Positions 6,895-10,895 of a DNA stretch of 10,895 nt are shown here, piece by piece. The notes beneath the pieces were generated by a model. It was not told where the DNA came from and did not search any database. It saw only the letters and a program-made list of their open reading frames with translations. Within the stretch, counting starts at the first letter, position 1. Every line of letters starts with the position of its first letter. Origin of the DNA: Gammaproteobacteria bacterium (GTDB lineage Bacteria; Pseudomonadota; Gammaproteobacteria; DAOWEP01); NCBI GenBank assembly GCA_030638455.1, contig DAOWEP010000211.1:1-10895 (forward strand). Reading direction: 5' to 3'. The position numbers and the translations under genes were made by a program.

Positions 6895-6923
6895 TTGGTT
6901 ATTAATAAAGCTTTCAATATACC
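6895..6923 (+). promoter_or_regulatory. Candidate promoter for the FmdB-type/DUF502 genes
   Basis: TTGGTT at 6895-6900 and TATACC at 6918-6923 are separated by exactly 17 bases and would start transcription near 6930, about 55 bases before the FmdB-type ATG. The match to sigma-70 consensus is modest. A perfect TATAAT at 6820-6825 further upstream has no -35. A 12-base inverted repeat CCTAT-TT-ATAGG at 6859-6870 could be an operator. The rest of 6737-6985 is AT-rich with nothing else recognised. Confidence 0.3.
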
Positions 6924-6985
6924 GTTAGTGATTAAGATGAAGCTGATTGATGGTAAGGAAAGATGTAGAGTGTGGAGTAACAAGT

Positions 6986-7288
6986 ATGCCGATTTATGAA
7001 TATAAATGTATTGATTGCGAACATGAGATGGAAAAGCTGCAAAAGATAAGTGACACACCATTAACGGATTGCCCGGAATGTGGCAAACCGGAACTTAAGA
7101 AAATGATTTCAGCCGCAGGCTTCAGGTTAAAGGGCAGTGGCTGGTATGAGACGGACTTCAAGAACAATAGCAAGAGCAGCAGCAGTAAAAGTGATTCAGC
7201 TACAGATGCTGGTTCAAAGAAAGGATCAGGAAGCACGAATACAGCAACAGCCTGTTGTGGCGGAGGCTGTGCCGCATCATCAGACTAA
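6986..7288 (+). CDS. FmdB-type zinc ribbon protein
   Basis: This is a 100-residue protein of the FmdB regulatory-protein family (CxxC zinc ribbon). The hallmark start MPIYEYKC is followed by two cysteine pairs, Cys8/Cys11 and Cys29/Cys32, that should bind one zinc. The family motif GFRLKGSGWYETDF sits at 45-58. Residues about 60-88 are a Ser/Lys/Thr-rich disordered linker, and the tail ends in a CCGGGC cluster at 90-95. The function is not established; the name comes from a putative regulator of formamidase or acetamidase genes. The start at 6986 is chosen because MPIYEYKC is the invariant N terminus and GGAG lies at 6974-6977; a TTG at 6947 in frame is rejected. It is the first gene of the FmdB-DUF502-aspS-nudB run. 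Confidence 0.92.
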   Translation: MPIYEYKCIDCEHEMEKLQKISDTPLTDCPECGKPELKKMISAAGFRLKGSGWYETDFKNNSKSSSSKSDSATDAGSKKGSGSTNTATACCGGGCAASSD

Positions 7289-7336
7289 GTTTGCAGGGAA
7301 AAATAAAATAATAACAATTAAGGGGCTTATAATCGC

Positions 7337-7975
7337 ATGGGCGCATTACGGCGTTATCTGATTGCAGGGATATTGGTTTGGTTGCCATTGGGGGTGACCG
7401 TGCTGGTGGCCAGGCTGTTTATCGATCTGCTGGATGGATCCATGATGCTAGTACCCCCGCAATATCATCCGGAAGTACTATTTGGCTTTTCAATTCCGGG
7501 TCTGGGCGTAATTCTCTCAATTGTTATTATCCTGTTTACGGGTATGATTGCCGCAAACTTTTTTGGTAAACGACTGGTGGCAGGCTGGGAGTCACTACTG
7601 GCCCGGATTCCTCTTGTACGTTCCGTTTATGCCAGCGTCAAACAGATTACCGAAACGCTGTTTTCTTCAACTGGGCAGTCTTTTCGTAAGGTGCTATTAA
7701 TTGAGTACCCACGCCGTGAGTTGTGGACCCTGGCATTTCAGACCAGTACCGATACTGGTGAGGCGCAGAGAAAGACCGGCGAAGATGTAGTCAATGTCTA
7801 TGTGCCGACCACCCCAAACCCGACCTCTGGGTTTTTTCTCATGGTTCCCAGAAAGGACATTATTGAGCTGGATATGAGTGTCGATGATGGGCTGAAAATG
7901 TTGATTTCTATGGGTGTAATGGTCCCCGGTGCCATAGATTCCACGAAAGTAGGTACGGAAGTTGCACCTTCCTAA
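7337..7975 (+). CDS. DUF502 family inner-membrane protein
   Basis: This 212-residue protein matches the DUF502 family of unknown function. Two hydrophobic segments, about 8-30 and 54-76, anchor it in the inner membrane; the rest is a soluble domain. Family landmarks are IPLVRSVYASVKQ at 91-103, PNPTSGFFLMVP at 160-171 and the C-terminal SMGV segment at 191-194. AAGGGG at 7320-7325 is a fair ribosome binding site, 11 bases from the ATG. It lies 48 bases after the FmdB-type gene and 157 before aspS, the same position as in many gammaproteobacteria, which suggests cotranscription with the FmdB-type gene. A role in envelope maintenance is sometimes suggested for relatives, but nothing here shows one. 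Confidence 0.92.
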   Translation: MGALRRYLIAGILVWLPLGVTVLVARLFIDLLDGSMMLVPPQYHPEVLFGFSIPGLGVILSIVIILFTGMIAANFFGKRLVAGWESLLARIPLVRSVYASVKQITETLFSSTGQSFRKVLLIEYPRRELWTLAFQTSTDTGEAQRKTGEDVVNVYVPTTPNPTSGFFLMVPRKDIIELDMSVDDGLKMLISMGVMVPGAIDSTKVGTEVAPS

Positions 7976-7981
7976 GTTGCA

Positions 7982-8035
7982 TCAAGCTAGTATTGGTGCA
8001 TTAGAGTGGCTCTGAACCCCTCATATCTAGCTTGA
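7982..8035 (+). repeat. 9-bp perfect inverted repeat in the DUF502-aspS gap
   Basis: TCAAGCTAG at 7982-7990 and CTAGCTTGA at 8027-8035 are perfect complements with 36 bases between, which contain a small AGAG/CTCT hairpin at 8003-8013. No U-run follows, so it is a poor terminator. The right arm overlaps the proposed aspS -35 box (8032-8037), so it could be a mRNA 3' end structure for the upstream gene or an operator for aspS. Confidence 0.4.
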
Positions 8036-8061
8036 CGGAGTACTAGCCAAGCACGTAACAT
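8032..8061 (+). promoter_or_regulatory. Candidate aspS promoter
   Basis: TTGACG at 8032-8037 matches five of six -35 bases, and TAACAT at 8056-8061 matches four of six -10 bases, with an 18-base spacer. Transcription would start near 8068 and leave a leader of about 65 bases before the aspS ATG. Read by eye; not tested. Confidence 0.4.
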
Positions 8062-8062
8062 T

Positions 8063-8090
8063 CCCGCTTTTGCGGTCGGGTTCTTGCCCG
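8063..8090 (+). other. Alternative short hairpins in the aspS leader
   Basis: CCGC 8064-8067 can pair with GCGG 8072-8075 through a TTTT loop. CCCG 8063-8066 can instead pair with CGGG 8077-8080, which can itself pair with CCCG 8087-8090. These pairings compete. CATGTT is then repeated directly at 8092-8097 and 8098-8103. The stems are only 4 bp, so regulation is speculative. Confidence 0.25.
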
Positions 8091-8132
8091 GCATGTTCAT
8101 GTTAAACAAGCTAATTTTGGAAGTTGAACGTT

Positions 8133-9935
8133 ATGCGCAGTCATTATTGCGGACATTTGAATGAATCTCACCTGGATCAGGAGGTCGAAATATGTGGCTG
8201 GGTCCACCGTCGACGTGATCACGGTGGAGTGATCTTTATTGATTTGCGCGACCGTGAAGGTCTGGTGCAGGTAGTGTATGACCCGGATACTCCGGAAATC
8301 TTTATGACTGCCGAGAGTGTGCGTAATGAGTATGTGTTGCGTGTGAAGGGACGGGTACGTAGCCGACCAGAAGGCACAGTAAACGCAGATCTTCCCACCG
8401 GGCAGATAGAAATACTCGGGCTGGAGCTTGAAATCCTGAATGCTGCCGAGACACCGCCATTCCAACTGGATGACGATGATGTATCAGAAGAACATCGACT
8501 GCGTTATCGCTATATTGATTTACGTCGTCCTGAAATGCTGGAACGATTGAAGTTCCGTTCTGAAATTACCCGTACCTTGCGTGAATATCTGGATGAGCAC
8601 GGCTTTCTGGATATAGAAACGCCGATGCTTACAAAAGCGACACCCGAAGGCGCACGCGATTACCTTGTGCCGAGCCGTACCCATAGCGGTGAATTTTTTG
8701 CGCTGCCTCAGTCACCACAGTTGTTTAAACAGTTATTGATGATGTCCGGGATGGATCGGTATTACCAGATCGTTCGCTGCTTTCGTGATGAAGATCTGCG
8801 TGCAGACCGCCAGCCGGAATTTACCCAGCTTGATATCGAAACCTCTTTCATGAATGAAGATCAGATCATGGAATTGATGGAAGAGATGATGCGTCACGTA
8901 TTTGCAAAGGTAATGGAAATACCATTACATAACCCGTTCCCGCGCATAACCTATGCTGAGGCCATGAGGCGATTCGGTTCTGATAAGCCAGATCTGCGTA
9001 TTCCACTGGAGCTGGTGGATGTAATGGATGTAATGAAGGATGTCGAGTTCAAGGTATTCTCGGGTCCGGCAAATGATCCAAAGGGACGTGTAGCTGCCCT
9101 ACGTTTACCTAAAGGTTGTGAGCTTACCCGCAAGGAGATTGATGATTACACCAAGTACGTTGGTATCTATGGTGCCAGGGGGTTGGCCTATATCAAGGTC
9201 AATGAAAAAGACAAGGGCAGGGAAGGGCTGCAATCGCCTATTCTGAAATTCCTGCCAGATGAAACCGTTACGGCCATTCTGGAACGTACTGGCGCAGAAG
9301 ATGGAGACCTGATCTTCTTTGGTGCCGACAAGGCAACGGTAGTTAATGAGGCTTTGGGTGCACTGCGTGTAAAACTAGGCCATGACCGTGGTCTGGTAGA
9401 ACGCGGCTGGAAGCCATTATGGGTAGTTGATTTTCCCATGTTCGAGTGGGATGAAAAGAACAACCGCTGGACTGCATTGCATCATCCGTTTACTTCACCA
9501 AAAGAAGAGGATATTGACAAACTGGAATCTGATCCAGGTAATTGCCTGTCTCGTGCCTATGATATGGTGCTGAATGGAACGGAAGTGGGCGGTGGTTCCA
9601 TGCGTATATACAGGGCTAATGTACAGGAGTTGGTATTGCGTCAGTTGGGCATCAGTGATGAAGAGGCCCAGGAAAAATTTGGCTTCCTGCTAACCGCATT
9701 GAAATATGGTTGCCCACCACACGGTGGGGTTGCGTTTGGGATGGATCGCCTGGTGATGTTAATGACAGGTGCTGCATCTATTCGTGAGGTGATGGCCTTT
9801 CCAAAGACACAGACTGCAAGTTGTCTGCTTACGCAGGCACCCTCTGCTGTGAGTAATGCGCAGATGAAAGAACTGGGTATTCGTCTGAGGAAACCGCCTG
9901 AGAAAGACCAAGAGAAGCAACCCAAAGTTAGCTAA
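8133..9935 (+). CDS. aspS: Aspartyl-tRNA synthetase, bacterial type, probably non-discriminating (Asp/Asn)
   Basis: This 600-residue class II synthetase charges tRNA(Asp), and probably also tRNA(Asn), with aspartate in the cytoplasm. The order is an anticodon-binding OB fold (about 1-105), motif 1 region GFLDIETPMLTKATPEGA (157-174), motif 2 FRDEDLRADRQPEFTQLDIE (217-236), the bacterial GAD insertion domain (about 290-420) and motif 3 GGVAFGMDRL (531-540) with Arg539. The length is typical. His30 and Gly81 correspond to His31 and Gly82 of the non-discriminating Pseudomonas aeruginosa enzyme, whereas E. coli has Leu30 and a Lys near the second site. The start MRSHYCG at 8133 matches relatives and has GGAAG at 8119-8123; a TTG at 8124 is rejected. 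It is followed by nudB after 22 bases, probably in one transcript. Confidence 0.97.
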   Translation: MRSHYCGHLNESHLDQEVEICGWVHRRRDHGGVIFIDLRDREGLVQVVYDPDTPEIFMTAESVRNEYVLRVKGRVRSRPEGTVNADLPTGQIEILGLELEILNAAETPPFQLDDDDVSEEHRLRYRYIDLRRPEMLERLKFRSEITRTLREYLDEHGFLDIETPMLTKATPEGARDYLVPSRTHSGEFFALPQSPQLFKQLLMMSGMDRYYQIVRCFRDEDLRADRQPEFTQLDIETSFMNEDQIMELMEEMMRHVFAKVMEIPLHNPFPRITYAEAMRRFGSDKPDLRIPLELVDVMDVMKDVEFKVFSGPANDPKGRVAALRLPKGCELTRKEIDDYTKYVGIYGARGLAYIKVNEKDKGREGLQSPILKFLPDETVTAILERTGAEDGDLIFFGADKATVVNEALGALRVKLGHDRGLVERGWKPLWVVDFPMFEWDEKNNRWTALHHPFTSPKEEDIDKLESDPGNCLSRAYDMVLNGTEVGGGSMRIYRANVQELVLRQLGISDEEAQEKFGFLLTALKYGCPPHGGVAFGMDRLVMLMTGAASIREVMAFPKTQTASCLLTQAPSAVSNAQMKELGIRLRKPPEKDQEKQPKVS

Positions 9936-9957
9936 TCTGTTTTCTTTTCTGGTTTAG

Positions 9958-10407
9958 ATGAAAAAGCCATACAAACGACCTGTCTCTGTACTGGTTGTAG
10001 TGTATGCAAGCGGCGGTGAAGTATTGCTGTTGCAACGTAAGAGTCCAGCCGATTTCTGGCAGTCAGTTACCGGTAGTCTGGAATGGGATGAAACACCATT
10101 GCAGGCAGCACAACGGGAGCTGGTTGAAGAAACCGGTATAACAGACGTATCTGGCCTGGTTGATTGTCAGACCCAGAACGAGTTTCCTATCCTTCCAGCA
10201 TGGCGTTCACGTTATGCCCCGGATGTTCAGAGCAATACCGAGCATGTATTTAAGCTGGAAATCCCTGAAACCTGTGAAATAACTTTGAATCCCCAAGAAC
10301 ATACCGAGTATCTATGGCTATCTGCGGATGAGGCAATACTAAAGGCAAGTTCGGTGACTAATCGGGAAGCAATCCGACATATTATCGGGATACTAACAAA
10401 CCAGTAA
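9958..10407 (+). CDS. nudB: Dihydroneopterin triphosphate diphosphatase (Nudix hydrolase)
   Basis: This 149-residue cytoplasmic Nudix enzyme removes pyrophosphate from dihydroneopterin triphosphate, the step after GTP cyclohydrolase I in folate synthesis. The Nudix box is complete: Gly39, Glu45, then REL-EE-GI at 53-61 with metal-binding Glu57 and Glu58. KRPVSVLVVVYA at 6-17 and FWQSVTGSLEWDE at 33-45 are characteristic of NudB rather than other Nudix groups. The length matches the family. No Shine-Dalgarno is clear before the ATG, so translation may depend on coupling with aspS, whose stop is 22 bases upstream. Position directly after aspS is the usual one in gammaproteobacteria. The gene ends 1 base from the convergent DUF2069 gene. 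Confidence 0.93.
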   Translation: MKKPYKRPVSVLVVVYASGGEVLLLQRKSPADFWQSVTGSLEWDETPLQAAQRELVEETGITDVSGLVDCQTQNEFPILPAWRSRYAPDVQSNTEHVFKLEIPETCEITLNPQEHTEYLWLSADEAILKASSVTNREAIRHIIGILTNQ

Positions 10408-10408
10408 T

Positions 10409-10750
10409 CTACTTTTTATTACGCACGTAAATCAGCGCACCAGCAAACAACATAATACTGAGCAGTATTTCGGTTATGGCATACCATCTTTCATCAGGTA
10501 ATGTGTATGCTTCACCGATACCATGTGCAAAATAGATCATCGATAGATAACTGGTCCATACGTATGTATATCTTTTCCCGCGCAGCAAACCTGCTAGCGG
10601 AAACAGCAATGGGGTCAGCAAAAAGCCCAATGGAATATAGGCAGGCATGTTTTCAGAAGGTGCCAGCCAGCCGTACCACAAGGGCAGCAGGCATAATAGG
10701 CCAAAATAGCCTGTCAAGGCGGTTCCTCGTGCGAGGGCTGTGATATTCAT
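10409..10750 (-). CDS. DUF2069 small inner-membrane protein
   Basis: This 113-residue protein consists almost entirely of four hydrophobic segments, about 10-30, 37-57, 62-79 and 90-108, ending in a basic RNKK tail. The pattern GYFGLL at 14-19, the second-helix proline-rich stretch and YLSMIYFAHGIGEAY at 68-82 fit the DUF2069 family, whose function is unknown. The ATG at 10748-10750 lies 18 bases after the wrbA stop. No strong ribosome site is present, so translational coupling to wrbA is likely. The wrbA-DUF2069 pair is a common gammaproteobacterial arrangement. It converges with nudB. Confidence 0.88.
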   Translation of the reverse strand: MNITALARGTALTGYFGLLCLLPLWYGWLAPSENMPAYIPLGFLLTPLLFPLAGLLRGKRYTYVWTSYLSMIYFAHGIGEAYTLPDERWYAITEILLSIMLFAGALIYVRNKK

Positions 10751-10768
10751 TAGGGGTTTTGTCTAACC

Positions 10769-10895
10769 TTATTGTTGAAGTTTTAGGGCAGTTTCTGCCA
10801 GTCTTTTTCCCTGAGACTTGCATAAGATCTTTTCTTCATCGCTAAGTGGTAATTTGCTGTCGCCACCTGCCAGATGGCTGTTGCCATAAGGGGTG
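10769..10895 (-). CDS. wrbA: NAD(P)H:quinone oxidoreductase WrbA, partial (C-terminal end only)
   Basis: Only the last 41 codons are in the window, ending with TAA at 10769-10771; the 5' part lies beyond the right edge. The visible peptide begins TPYGNSHLAGG and continues with an acidic LSDEE and a helix SQGKRLAETALKL. This matches the C terminus of WrbA, a tetrameric FMN-dependent quinone reductase of about 200 residues, where PYGxSHxAG is a family signature. It precedes the DUF2069 gene by 18 bases, in keeping with their usual pairing. Confidence 0.85.
   Translation of the reverse strand, partial: TPYGNSHLAGGDSKLPLSDEEKILCKSQGKRLAETALKLQQ

Noticed and set aside
6947..6985. Upstream TTG start for the FmdB-type gene
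   Set aside because: MPIYEYKC is the family's invariant N terminus and GGAG at 6974-6977 serves the ATG at 6986.
7328..7333. Perfect TATAAT just before the DUF502 start
   Set aside because: It lies between the ribosome site and the ATG, so a transcript from it would start inside the gene; no -35 was seen.
8124..8132. Upstream TTG start for aspS
   Set aside because: Relatives begin MRSHYCG-like, and the ATG at 8133 has GGAAG at a proper distance.
8097..8465. 122-codon minus-strand frame over the start of aspS
   Set aside because: It is antisense to highly conserved AspRS sequence and has no recognisable domain.

Overview
The window looks like ordinary chromosome from a gammaproteobacterium of moderate base composition. 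The run fmdB-type gene, DUF502 gene, aspS, nudB is a familiar gammaproteobacterial order. wrbA followed by a DUF2069 gene is another such pair, and the AspRS resembles the Pseudomonas type closely. A small unknown protein and a nucleotide-phosphorylase/PRPP-synthase-like pair suggest an environmental lineage rather than an enteric one, but I cannot name a genus. I saw no rRNA, tRNA, insertion sequence, CRISPR array, integrase or phage gene.

Layout. Positions 1-2326 (minus strand) hold a two-gene unit: a nucleoside/nucleotide phosphorylase of the 'putative thymidine phosphorylase / AMP phosphorylase' family, followed 57 bases later by a divergent PRPP-synthase-like gene that runs off the left edge. 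A 213-base divergent intergenic region separates it from a GspE/PilB-family assembly ATPase (2540-4279, plus). That gene meets, tail to tail and only 6 bases apart, an Atm1/HMT1-type ABC exporter (4286-6118, minus). The 348 bases from 6119 to 6466 contain a GC-rich island dense in inverted repeats, then an AT-rich stretch leading to an 89-residue helical protein of unknown function (6467-6736). From 6986 to 10407 lies the plus-strand cluster of an FmdB-type zinc ribbon protein, a DUF502 membrane protein, aspartyl-tRNA synthetase and the Nudix hydrolase NudB. It converges, 1 base apart, with a minus-strand pair: a DUF2069 membrane protein and the 3' end of wrbA at the right edge.

How the genes fit together. 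The phosphorylase and PRPP-synthase-like enzyme both handle phosphorylated ribose and are probably one salvage or degradation unit. This is the most interesting biology here, because the phosphorylase carries the signature of the archaeal AMP phosphorylases while no type III RuBisCO gene is in view. AspRS has the two residues (His30, Gly81) linked to non-discriminating enzymes, so the organism probably makes Asn-tRNA(Asn) by transamidation. The assembly ATPase has no pilus or secretion genes beside it, and its N-terminal cyclic-di-GMP-type motifs are degenerate. I found no clearly novel multigene system. The best leads are the nucleotide phosphorylase pair, the degenerate orphan ATPase and the structured island at 6181-6391.
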